DNA from: DATAPD01 sp036265385
Lineage (GTDB): Bacteria > Acidobacteriota > Terriglobia > Terriglobales > Acidobacteriaceae
Length of the DNA: 64,000 nt
Assembly (NCBI GenBank): GCA_036265385.1
Contig: DATAPD010000070.1
Span: 62,001 to 126,000, forward strand
Direction: 5' to 3'
In this document: one piece after another, positions 45,347 to 52,736 of the stretch
Layout: each line of letters opens with the position of its first letter
Numbering within the stretch: the first letter of the stretch is position 1
Translations under genes and position numbers: made by a program
Notes under the pieces: generated by a model
What the model saw: the letters and a program-made list of their open reading frames with translations, nothing else
What the model was told of the DNA's origin: nothing
Databases searched by the model: none

Positions 45347-46803
45347 TCAGGGCTTCCACACGTGTTGTGCCTTTAGCAGTTCTTCGATTCCGGCCATCTT
45401 GACGATCTCGCCGACGGCGTCGTGATCAAGATGCGGAGCAATCGAAGCCTCATTGCTCGCCAGGACATACGCTGTTACGGAGACGATGGCAGCATCTGCC
45501 TTGAAGTTAAGCGGGTCGACTTTATCGAAGGTATCACTGGATTTGTGATGGATTTCCATGTAGTGCGACATATCCACTTCCAAATACAGGGTCGGTATAC
45601 CTCTCAGCATGAATGGACCATGGTCGCTGTCGTATGTCACTTCCATCGACAACCCGTCGCCGCTCAGGTCTCGCAAGAATTTGGTGCTGATGGGCTTGAG
45701 GTTGTCGACCAGATCTGAGCGGCCCTCCACCTTCCAGCCCTTGGGATGCCCAGCGCCGTTGTCGGTGTTCAGCGCGGCAATGCACTTCTTCAATTCATTG
45801 GCGTGCGCCTGGGTGTAAGCGAAGGATCCAAGCATGCCTTGTTCTTCCCCGCCCCACAACGCGAAGCGGATGGAACGGCGCGGAGCATGACCCAGCGCGG
45901 CGATCGCACGTGCCGCTTCAAGGACCATGGCACTTCCAGTACCGTTGTCTTGTGCTCCTGTGCCGAAATCCCACGAGTCCAAATGTGCACCAATCAAAAT
46001 CCATTCGTCGGGATGCTCGCTGCCGCGGATTTCTCCAATGACGTTGTTTACGACCGTAGCGCCCGAAATTTTGTTGTCGGCTTCCAGTTTGACCCGAACC
46101 GTCTGCTTGGCATCGAGCAAACGGCGGAGCAACTTGGCGTCCTCCATGCCAACCTCAAAATCAGGTAATGGGTTCATCTTGGCGCCAAATATGGAATCGT
46201 GAGCGTTAAGTACGTTGTCTTTTTCCCGGTCAGGATAAAGAATCCCTAGTGCGCCAGCGTCCTTGAGATAAGGGTAAGAAGCAAACAAAACAGGCAAGGC
46301 TTTTATCAGGCCTGCTCAAATGCCCTCGAGGTGTCCAGCAACACGATGCAGCCCTTGATTTGTGCCGCCTGCGACTTGATATGGTCAGGCAACAAGTCAT
46401 CCACTACGACGACTTCGCCTTCGATCCCGCCTTCGGGTGTGGACGGACACCACGCAATTGAAGCCACGTGCAAAGGTCGCACCATTGGTGCGATCAACTC
46501 TCCGCGCGCCGTGCCCCGCTGCCATCCGTTTGGTATCTCAAAGGGTTCGTAGTGGACGTTTTGCAGACCATAGCTGGCAAACTTCTTTAGCGCCCATTCG
46601 GCCGATGCCTGGTATGCCGCCGAACCGCTCAAACGGCCGCCAAATCCGTCAGAAAGCTCCCACAATGTGAGCATAGATGGACCCATTAGCACCGATGAGG
46701 CCAATTGATTGGTGATTTTTTGGAGTTCGTCCGCCGGTTGAGCAACGCAACATATCACCAGCAACAGAATGAGACAGGCCGCATGAACACGCCGAAAGAT
46801 CAT
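45347..46803 (-). pseudogene. M28-family peptidase, frameshifted
   Basis: One gene split across two frames: an N-terminal part (46306-46803) with a signal peptide (CLILLLVICCVAQ) and the PA-type inserted domain ending TSRAFEQA-stop, and a C-terminal part (45347-46297) with the catalytic zinc domain. The metal-binding residues are present: GAHLDSWDFG, DNGTGSAMVLE, WGGEEQGMLGS, and MEIHHKSSDTFD. The break is at GCAGGCCTG near 46309-46314; restoring one base there would join AFEQ to GLIKALPVLF in a single frame. Total length minus one base fits 486 codons. It may be a real inactivation, a sequencing error, or a frameshift; I favour one-base loss. Confidence 0.8.
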
Positions 46804-47032
46804 TCGAGCACCTATTTACAATTGTGAGTGGAGTCAAATCAATCATACCCGGTCGTCTTACGCTGCCCGCAATGTGCGCGGTATGAATTTTGCTGACGAT
46901 TTTGAGGCACTGGTGAACACTGCAATATTCAAAACGATGTACGAACCTTGATGTAAAACATTGACGCCTGCTTTCACGAACTCCGCTAACGAGAACACAT
47001 CCTGTAGCGTCCGAAATCAAGGAGAGCAAGCT

Positions 47033-47608
47033 ATGAAGAGCAGCACGGCCACCTTCCTCGTGCTAATTGTGATCGGCTTATCATTTCCGGCGTTGACCCT
47101 CGCCCAAACCACTTCCATTCCCGCCAACCTTCCTCAGCGCGACGGCTCACACGATTTCGATTTCCTCATCGGCAACTGGAAGGCTCATGTCCGCCGCCTG
47201 CCCGAACGCCTGAACAATTCGAATGTATGGATCGAATATGACGGCATCTCAAACCACAAGAAACTTCTCGACAGCAATGCCAACTTCGAAGAATTCGATG
47301 TCACCAGCACCGACAAGAAACTTCACATCAAGGCGCAAACACTTCGCCTCTACAATCCAACATCTCATCAATGGAGCATCTACCTGGTCGATGTCGATAA
47401 CGGAACCCTCGGCCTGCCTCCCGTGGTTGGAGGCTTCACCGGAACTCGCGGCGAGTTCTTCGATCAGGAAGATTTCAAAGGTCGCGCCATCTTGGTGCGT
47501 TACGTCTGGCTCAACATTTCACCCCAGTCCGCGCGCATGGAGCAGTCGTTTTCCCCCGACGGCGGCAAAACTTGGGAAGTGAACTGGATTTGTGAACTCT
47601 CTCGCTAA
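47033..47608 (+). CDS. Exported DUF1579-like protein
   Basis: A 191-residue exported protein: a signal peptide (FLVLIVIGLSFPALTLAQ), then a domain opening with the FDFLIGNWKAHVRR motif of the DUF1579/lipocalin-like group, with later blocks WIEYDGISNHK and the closing GGKTWEVNWICELSR. The function is unknown. The ATG at 47033 has AAGGAG 8 nt upstream; the longer frame to 46961 lacks this. Confidence 0.8.
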   Translation: MKSSTATFLVLIVIGLSFPALTLAQTTSIPANLPQRDGSHDFDFLIGNWKAHVRRLPERLNNSNVWIEYDGISNHKKLLDSNANFEEFDVTSTDKKLHIKAQTLRLYNPTSHQWSIYLVDVDNGTLGLPPVVGGFTGTRGEFFDQEDFKGRAILVRYVWLNISPQSARMEQSFSPDGGKTWEVNWICELSR

Positions 47609-47683
47609 CGCTGATCGCAGTTTATTTGGCCTGTACTCGCCTCGACGCATACACACACTAAGAGCACAATATGGTGGACCCAA

Positions 47684-48169
47684 TCAGTTCGAAATCCAAC
47701 CCGCCTCAAGAAGCACCCGCTGCGCAACGTCAGTCAATGCTCGGTTCTCGTTTGTAACTGAGAAATCCTCTAAGTGTGCTCGGTCGAGAATGTCATTTAG
47801 CCTCGCGACCCGATCAACATATTTCCGCCACAAAACGCCTGATTCCCTGAGTTTAACGCGCTGTTGCATTGCTTCGATGCTAGCAGTAAGACGGCAGACA
47901 ATGGTCTCCGAGGCAAAAACAGCGCGCTTACAGGTTTTTAATTCGTCGATGCTCTCGACGGCTCGTGCAAGTAAGACTCGTTTCACTCCCAGAGAAGCAT
48001 AATTCGAACAGACCGATCGAAGATTGCTATACATCACGTTGTCGTTGTTTGCTGATGACCCAAGGTGCGCGAGAGCAAGTCCGTCTAGATCGATAGCAGC
48101 ATGGATAATATTCCGCTCTGAGAGTAGGTCAGACGCTTCCGCTAAAACAGCCGTTTTGCCTGCTCCCAT
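47684..48169 (-). CDS. P-loop ATPase/kinase-like protein with uncertain 5' end
   Basis: A 161-residue frame with a Walker A motif right at its N terminus, GxMGAGKTAVLAEASDLL, followed by AIDLDGLALAHLG, VCRLTASIEAMQQRV and a C-terminal FSVTNENRALTDVAQRVL. Homologous proteins of this type normally start with LLIITGPPGAGKT. Here the same residues (ENLLIITGT) lie just upstream in frame (48170 to 48190), but no ATG, GTG or TTG precedes them before a stop codon, so the only standard start is the ATG inside the P-loop itself. It may be a 5'-damaged gene, use a non-standard start, or contain an error. The function is unknown. Confidence 0.65.
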   Translation of the reverse strand: MGAGKTAVLAEASDLLSERNIIHAAIDLDGLALAHLGSSANNDNVMYSNLRSVCSNYASLGVKRVLLARAVESIDELKTCKRAVFASETIVCRLTASIEAMQQRVKLRESGVLWRKYVDRVARLNDILDRAHLEDFSVTNENRALTDVAQRVLLEAGWISN

Positions 48170-48463
48170 TGTGCCTGTAATGATGAGTAAATTTTCCGTA
48201 AGACCTCACCGTCGTAGTTTTCAACCGAGATCGACGCAATTCCAACGCAAAGACAGGGCCTTCACCGTCCACCCCTGATATTCGGCAGATTTTACCCCGA
48301 ATCCACTACGTACCACATCTTGCGTAGCTCGCCTGACATCTATGGCGCTCAATTCAAGATTGCAGTCGCTGTCTCAGAACAGAGAAGTTAGTCGGATCGA
48401 AGCGGCAGTGCTTCTCTCTCCACAATTTGCTCCCTCACCCATCTCTTTGATACAACTTTCCCA

Positions 48464-48531
48464 GGCGATGGAGTTCGCCACAACCGCCGGTTCCCACAGG
48501 CTGATAACTCCTACCAACAAACTCAGGAGTT
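48464..48531 (+). promoter_or_regulatory. Fluoride riboswitch (crcB motif)
   Basis: Matches the crcB motif: GGCGATGGAGTTCGCC, then ACAACCGCCGG, then GGCTGATAACTCCTACC. The aptamer runs from 48464 to about 48516. AACTCC (48506-48511) can pair with GGAGTT in the aptamer loop (48470-48475), the known pseudoknot, or alternatively with the Shine-Dalgarno AGGAGT (48525-48530) of crcB. Fluoride binding would free the ribosome site: a translational ON switch. The aptamer identification is solid; the switching mechanism is inferred from complementarity. Confidence 0.92.
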
Positions 48532-48538
48532 CTCCATC

Positions 48539-48913
48539 GTGCTTGATTTTCTCGCCATTTCTCTAGGCGCAATCGTCGGAGCCAACGCTCGTTATCTCAT
48601 CAGCCGATTCACTGCCAAAACCTTTAACCCTGCCTTTCCTTACGGCACGCTCGTCATCAACGTTGCCGGCAGTCTTCTCGCCGGTTTTTTCATGATTTGG
48701 GCCACCGAGCGCGTACTGATCGATCCGCGCTGGCGCTTGCTGATCGTCGTCGGCTTCTGCGGTGGCTTCACGACTTTCTCGAGCTACGCTTACGAATCGA
48801 TGGCGTATTTCCAGCAGGGCCAATGGACGCTCATGCTCACCAACATTCTTGCGAATAATCTGCTCTGCCTGGCTGCAGCCGTGGCCGGCATGGGCTTGGC
48901 GCGGGTGCTGTAG
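48539..48913 (+). CDS. crcB: Fluoride channel CrcB/FluC
   Basis: A dual-topology fluoride exporter of 124 residues with four hydrophobic helices, the motif NVAGSLLAG and the filter region GFCGGFTTFSSYAYES containing the conserved Phe and Ser/Thr residues. A GTG start lies 8 nt after AGGAGT. It is under a fluoride riboswitch and immediately followed by a DUF190 gene and bshB1 (no real intergenic gaps), so this is one operon. Confidence 0.95.
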   Translation: MLDFLAISLGAIVGANARYLISRFTAKTFNPAFPYGTLVINVAGSLLAGFFMIWATERVLIDPRWRLLIVVGFCGGFTTFSSYAYESMAYFQQGQWTLMLTNILANNLLCLAAAVAGMGLARVL

Positions 48914-48926
48914 AATGCGGGGCGAT

Positions 48927-49244
48927 ATGGCGGTGCAGGTCACTATTTATCTCAACGAAGCCGATCAATGGCATCACAAACCTCTCCATATTGAGATGCT
49001 CAATTACCTTCGGAAAGAAGGTGTGTTTGCTGCTACTGCCACTCACACTGTCGCTGGTTTTCTCGGAAGGCATCGTGTCGAGACGGCACATCTTGCCGAC
49101 GTTGGCGGCAAACTACCCGTCATAATCACTTTCGTCGACACAGATGAACACGTTGCGCGCGTGTTGCCGGCTCTCAAGGAAATGGCGTCGCATCGCTTGA
49201 TCGTTCGCGAAAACGTTCACCTCGAACAAGGAAATCTCGACTGA
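48927..49244 (+). CDS. DUF190 protein, CrcB-associated
   Basis: A 105-residue member of DUF190, a PII-like fold family that commonly accompanies crcB. It begins VQVTIYLNEADQWHHKPLHI and contains LRKEGVFAATATHTVAGFLG and the closing VIITFVDTDEHVARVLPAL. An ATG at 48915 is an alternative. It lies 13 bp after the crcB stop. A regulatory or ligand-binding role in fluoride stress is inferred from the neighbourhood; the biochemical role is unknown. Confidence 0.88.
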   Translation: MAVQVTIYLNEADQWHHKPLHIEMLNYLRKEGVFAATATHTVAGFLGRHRVETAHLADVGGKLPVIITFVDTDEHVARVLPALKEMASHRLIVRENVHLEQGNLD

Positions 49245-49997
49245 ATGGCTTCCTCTTCCCCAGCACTGGATGTTCTTGCCCTCGCCGCGCATCGCGATGA
49301 TGTCGAACAAACCTGCGGCGGAACCCTGCTGAAGATGGCGGACCGTGGCCAGCGAACCGGGATTCTAGATCTCACTCAGGGAGAAATGGGCACGCGCGGC
49401 AGCCGCGAGGAGCGCGAAGCGGAAGCGCAAAATGCAGCTCGCATCCTCAGGGTTGTTTACCGGCAAGCCCTCGATATCCCAGACGGACGCGTCGAAAACA
49501 CTTGGGAGAACCGGTTGAAAGTCGCGCGTGTGATTCGCGAGCAGCGGCCACGCGTCTTGATTCTCCCTTACTGGAAAGGTCGCCACCCGGACCACTACAC
49601 AGCATCCATCCTTGGCTACGAAGCGTGCTTCGTCGCCGGATTAGCAAAACTAGAGATTGGTTCTGGTCCGGAACACTCGACGACCAATCTTCCGCCTCAT
49701 CGACCTTTCAAAATCATCTACGCGACGCTCTATTACGACATCCGCCCCACATTCGTTGTCGACATTAGCGATCAATTTGAGCGCAGGTTCGAGTCCCTGA
49801 TGGCCTACAAGTCTCAATTCAGCGATCAGCAGGCGGGTAGCGGAATCTTTCCGGCCCATGCCGAGATCCGCTCGCGCGTCGAGGCAATGGCCCGATACTA
49901 CGGAATGCTGGCCGGCGTCACGTACGGTGAACCATTCCTTCAGAAAGAAGCTGGCCTTGTCGACGATCTTCTCGCCATTCCCGTCAAGTCGATCTAG
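49245..49997 (+). CDS. bshB1: Bacillithiol biosynthesis deacetylase BshB1-like (PIG-L family)
   Basis: A LmbE/PIG-L zinc deacetylase of 250 residues that would remove acetyl from GlcNAc-malate in bacillithiol synthesis. The BshB1 blocks LAAHRDDVE, LDLTQGEMGTRGSREERE, LDIPDGRVENTWENR, and HPDHYTAS are present; metal ligands His, Asp and the later His are kept. Note HRDD where HPDD is usual. It starts immediately after the DUF190 stop, so it is in the fluoride operon. The other bsh genes are not in the window. Confidence 0.9.
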   Translation: MASSSPALDVLALAAHRDDVEQTCGGTLLKMADRGQRTGILDLTQGEMGTRGSREEREAEAQNAARILRVVYRQALDIPDGRVENTWENRLKVARVIREQRPRVLILPYWKGRHPDHYTASILGYEACFVAGLAKLEIGSGPEHSTTNLPPHRPFKIIYATLYYDIRPTFVVDISDQFERRFESLMAYKSQFSDQQAGSGIFPAHAEIRSRVEAMARYYGMLAGVTYGEPFLQKEAGLVDDLLAIPVKSI

Positions 49998-50342
49998 TCC
50001 GACCCCAGCTCAAATTCCATGCCATCCTAGCTCAGCGAGGCGCAGCCGAGCGCAGTCGAAGGCCCCTTCGCTTGCCAGCACCATCCGCGCAGTACGAGAT
50101 CTCGTTCACGCGAGCTGATGAGTGACCCGCCCCATGCAGCCTGGCTTTCGACGACTAAGGCAATGCTGTCATCCTGAGCGCAGTTTAGGAAGTGTATGGT
50201 GAACCTGAATAACCCTCACCAGCGTCATCGCGAACGCTCGCGTACTCACCAGCGAGCGTAGAGCCTGGCCTGAGCGAAGCCGAAGGGGATCTCGCGCGGT
50301 TCCAAGACTTGGGTCATAGGCTAATCACTACTTTTGGGTGGC

Positions 50343-50360
50343 GCAGCGCTTCAGCGCTGC
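50343..50360. repeat. Palindromic hairpin
   Basis: GCAGCGCT-TC-AGCGCTGC: an 8-bp inverted repeat with a 2-nt spacer. It is without a T-run, so it is not a classical terminator. Confidence 0.6.
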
Positions 50361-50380
50361 GATTCAAAACTCACCTTTCG

Positions 50381-50400
50381 TCAGCGGCTATAGCCGCTGA
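50381..50400. repeat. 20-bp perfect palindrome
   Basis: TCAGCGGCTATAGCCGCTGA is a perfect 20-bp palindrome about 30 bp 3' of the O-methyltransferase gene. The related hairpin at 51132-51151 lies 5' of that gene. Confidence 0.65.
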
Positions 50401-50429
50401 GGTCCAGATTCATTTGAACCCCGCAACCC

Positions 50430-51089
50430 TCACTTCTTGACCGCCACCGCCACTCCATCGCGAATCGGCAGAATCGTCGTAAATAAGTCCGAATTCGCGT
50501 ACAGCGCCCGATTAAACTCCAGAATCGCCTTCGTGCTGGCTTCACTCGGGTCTTTTTTTGCCACCCTCCCGCTCCATAGCACATTGTCAGTGATAAACAA
50601 TCCGCCCGACCGAAGTTTCGGAACCGCCAACCTCAATACTCGCGGATAATCCTCTTTATCCACGTCGTTAAAAATGACGTCATAAGCCTCTTTCTGCTCT
50701 GACAGCAACTCCAGCGCGTCGCCTACATGCACGGTAATCCGGTCCGCCACACCGGCGCGCTCGAAATATTTCTGAGCTTTGTCCGCATTCTTGCGGTCTC
50801 CGTCGGTGTACACCACTCGCCCGTCTTTCCCGACCGCCCGCGCCCACCAGATTGTGGAATAGCCAATCGCCGATCCCATTTCAAAAACCGTCTTCGCGCG
50901 ACTAATCATTGCCAACTGATACAACACTCGTGCCACCGCCGGACCCACAATCGGCACTTTGTTCTTCTCAGCTTCTTTCTCAATTTCCATGAGCACTTCA
51001 TCGCGAGCAGGAAGCATCGAGTACAGATAGTCCTCCACCGCCTCCACCGTGATTCCACCCATCCGCCAATAAGCTGTGCTGGTCGTCAC
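50430..51089 (-). CDS. O-methyltransferase family 3 (class I SAM-dependent)
   Basis: A 219-residue SAM-dependent methyltransferase of the catechol-type/family 3 group. The SAM motif FEMGSAIGYSTIWWARAVG, the acidic motif VVYTDGDRKNADKA, DVIFNDVDKEDYP (divalent-metal/SAM aspartates) and GGLFITDNVLWSGRV are all present. The GTG at 51089 follows AAGGAG by 5 nt, which is why the ATG at 51119 is not used. The substrate is unknown. Confidence 0.92.
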   Translation of the reverse strand: MTTSTAYWRMGGITVEAVEDYLYSMLPARDEVLMEIEKEAEKNKVPIVGPAVARVLYQLAMISRAKTVFEMGSAIGYSTIWWARAVGKDGRVVYTDGDRKNADKAQKYFERAGVADRITVHVGDALELLSEQKEAYDVIFNDVDKEDYPRVLRLAVPKLRSGGLFITDNVLWSGRVAKKDPSEASTKAILEFNRALYANSDLFTTILPIRDGVAVAVKK

Positions 51090-51131
51090 GTTTTCTCCTT
51101 GCCGTTTTTGAACTGTCAAAAAGATTTGCAG

Positions 51132-51151
51132 GGCACGGCTTTAGCCGTGCC
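51132..51151. repeat. Palindromic hairpin upstream of O-methyltransferase
   Basis: GGCACGGCT-TT-AGCCGTGCC: 9-bp perfect arms. It lies 43 bp upstream of the O-methyltransferase start, with the 20-bp palindrome on the other side of the gene. A repeat-family origin is likely. Confidence 0.6.
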
Positions 51152-51275
51152 GCACAGCCCTCTTATTTGTCATTCCGAGTTGTCCGGAACCGCGCTTGCG
51201 GCGAGGACGACGAGAAATCTGCATTTTTCCTAACACATGCTGACTCCTGATACCGACTGCTGACGCCTGAACTTC

Positions 51276-51980
51276 CTATCCCATCGTCTCTCCCGGCTTC
51301 AACTCGACCACATCCACGCTTGGCAAAAGCTTTTGCAACTCACCAGGAGTTCCCGTTAACGCTGGAAATGTCCCGAAGTGCATCGGGATTACTGTCTTCA
51401 CTTTGAGCAGATTCGCCGCGTAAGCCGCCTCGCGCGGGGACATCGTAAAGTGGTCTCCGATGGGCAACATGGCCACGTCCGGACGATACAAATCATGGAT
51501 AATTCCCATGTCTCCGAAGACGTTCGTATCCCCTGCGTGATAAATCTTGACGCCATTCGAAAACTCGATCACGTACCCGCAAGCCTCTCCACCATAAATA
51601 ATCTCGTCTCCATCAGAGATTCCGCAGGAATGATCGGCGTGCACCATCGTCACTCTTATATCGCGGACGCTCTGGGTTCCGCCTTTGTTCATCGCAGAAC
51701 CATTCTTCACTCCCTTTTTCCCCATCCACGTAATTAACTCGAATATGCCAACCACGGTCGGCCCATGCTTCTTTGCAATCTCAACCGCGTCTCCGATGTG
51801 ATCGAAATGTCCATGCGTGCAGAGCATCACGTCCACCTTCTTGACTTGCTTCTCCGCCTCGGGACACTTCGGATTCCCCATCACCCAAGGATCGACATAA
51901 ATTACCGTTCCTCCCGGAGAAACGATACGGAATGTTGCATGTCCTAACCACGTAACCTTGATTCCCTTCAAATCCATCAT
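51276..51980 (-). CDS. Metal-dependent hydrolase, UPF0173 (metallo-beta-lactamase fold)
   Basis: A 234-residue UPF0173 protein: a metallo-beta-lactamase fold with the zinc-binding motif THGHFDHIGD, the later MVHADHSCG and YHAGDTNVFGDM, and PIGDHFTM and IPMHFGTF near the C terminus. The substrate is unknown. It starts with MMDLKGIKVTWLGHATFRI, typical of the family. The short intergenic space behind it carries dispersed repeats. Confidence 0.92.
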   Translation of the reverse strand: MMDLKGIKVTWLGHATFRIVSPGGTVIYVDPWVMGNPKCPEAEKQVKKVDVMLCTHGHFDHIGDAVEIAKKHGPTVVGIFELITWMGKKGVKNGSAMNKGGTQSVRDIRVTMVHADHSCGISDGDEIIYGGEACGYVIEFSNGVKIYHAGDTNVFGDMGIIHDLYRPDVAMLPIGDHFTMSPREAAYAANLLKVKTVIPMHFGTFPALTGTPGELQKLLPSVDVVELKPGETMG

Positions 51981-52087
51981 CGCTGTCCCTCATCATCCTG
52001 ATCAAACAAGCCGTTCCAGCATTCTATTGACGTTTTGATAAGGCCCGCAAACGGCAGGACTTTCCGTTCCGCATGTTTCGATTTACC

Positions 52088-52651
52088 ATGTCCGCCGTGC
52101 CCGACCTTACAGTCCTGATTTCCCGCGAACAGATTGCAAAACGTGTCGCTGAAATGGGTGCGGAAATCTCTCGCGACTTCGCCGGAGAATCCGTCGTTCT
52201 GCTCGGAGTCCTGAAAGGCGCCGCAATCTTCCTCAGCGATCTAGCCCGTAACGTGACACTCGATGCCACGTTCGACTTCATCGGCGTTTCCAGCTATGGC
52301 AAGCGCGCTACTGCAGAGCAGGAACTCAGCGGGTCTTCTTCATGGGACTCCACGGGCGAAGTCCGCTTGACCAAAGATGTGGATCAGTCACTCGTCGATC
52401 GACGCGTCATTCTGGTAGAAGACATCCTCGACACCGGCCTCACACTGAACTACATCCAGCGCCTGTTACTAGCCCGAAAACCAAAAGAGCTTCGAATCGC
52501 GGCATTGCTCGACAAGCCTTCCCGCCGTAAGCAGACTGTTCACGCCCACTACATTGGCTTCACGATTCCCGACGAATTCGTAGTGGGATACGGACTCGAT
52601 TACGCCGAAAGATATCGCAACTTGCCTGAAGTCTGCGTGTATTCGGAGTAA
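52088..52651 (+). CDS. hpt: Hypoxanthine phosphoribosyltransferase
   Basis: A purine-salvage enzyme converting hypoxanthine (and guanine) plus PRPP to IMP (GMP). 187 residues, the usual length. The PRPP-binding motif VILVEDILDTGLTL and the flexible-loop region VSSYGKRATAEQE are present, as well as DFIGVSSY and VGYGLDYAERYRNLP near the C terminus. An ATG at 52073 is also in frame, but neither start has a clear ribosome binding site. Confidence 0.93.
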   Translation: MSAVPDLTVLISREQIAKRVAEMGAEISRDFAGESVVLLGVLKGAAIFLSDLARNVTLDATFDFIGVSSYGKRATAEQELSGSSSWDSTGEVRLTKDVDQSLVDRRVILVEDILDTGLTLNYIQRLLLARKPKELRIAALLDKPSRRKQTVHAHYIGFTIPDEFVVGYGLDYAERYRNLPEVCVYSE

Positions 52652-52736
52652 GCTTCAGGACGCTCAGGCCTCGTAGAGAACAGTTCGATGCAAGCCTCGC
52701 GGAAGCTTGTTGCGCGGCTGTTATGATAGAAAATTC

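Larger units (their letters stand above)
49998..50429. repeat. Intergenic region with dispersed repeat and palindromes
   Basis: No coding frame of note. It holds several copies of short motifs that recur elsewhere in the window: TGTCATCCTGAG at about 50168 and CCTGAGCGAAGCCGAAGGGG near 50269, and two hairpins (50343-50360, 50381-50400) just beyond the O-methyltransferase stop. The first 140 bases hold a degenerate version of the same family (CAGCCGAGCGCAGTCGAAGG). Confidence 0.55.
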
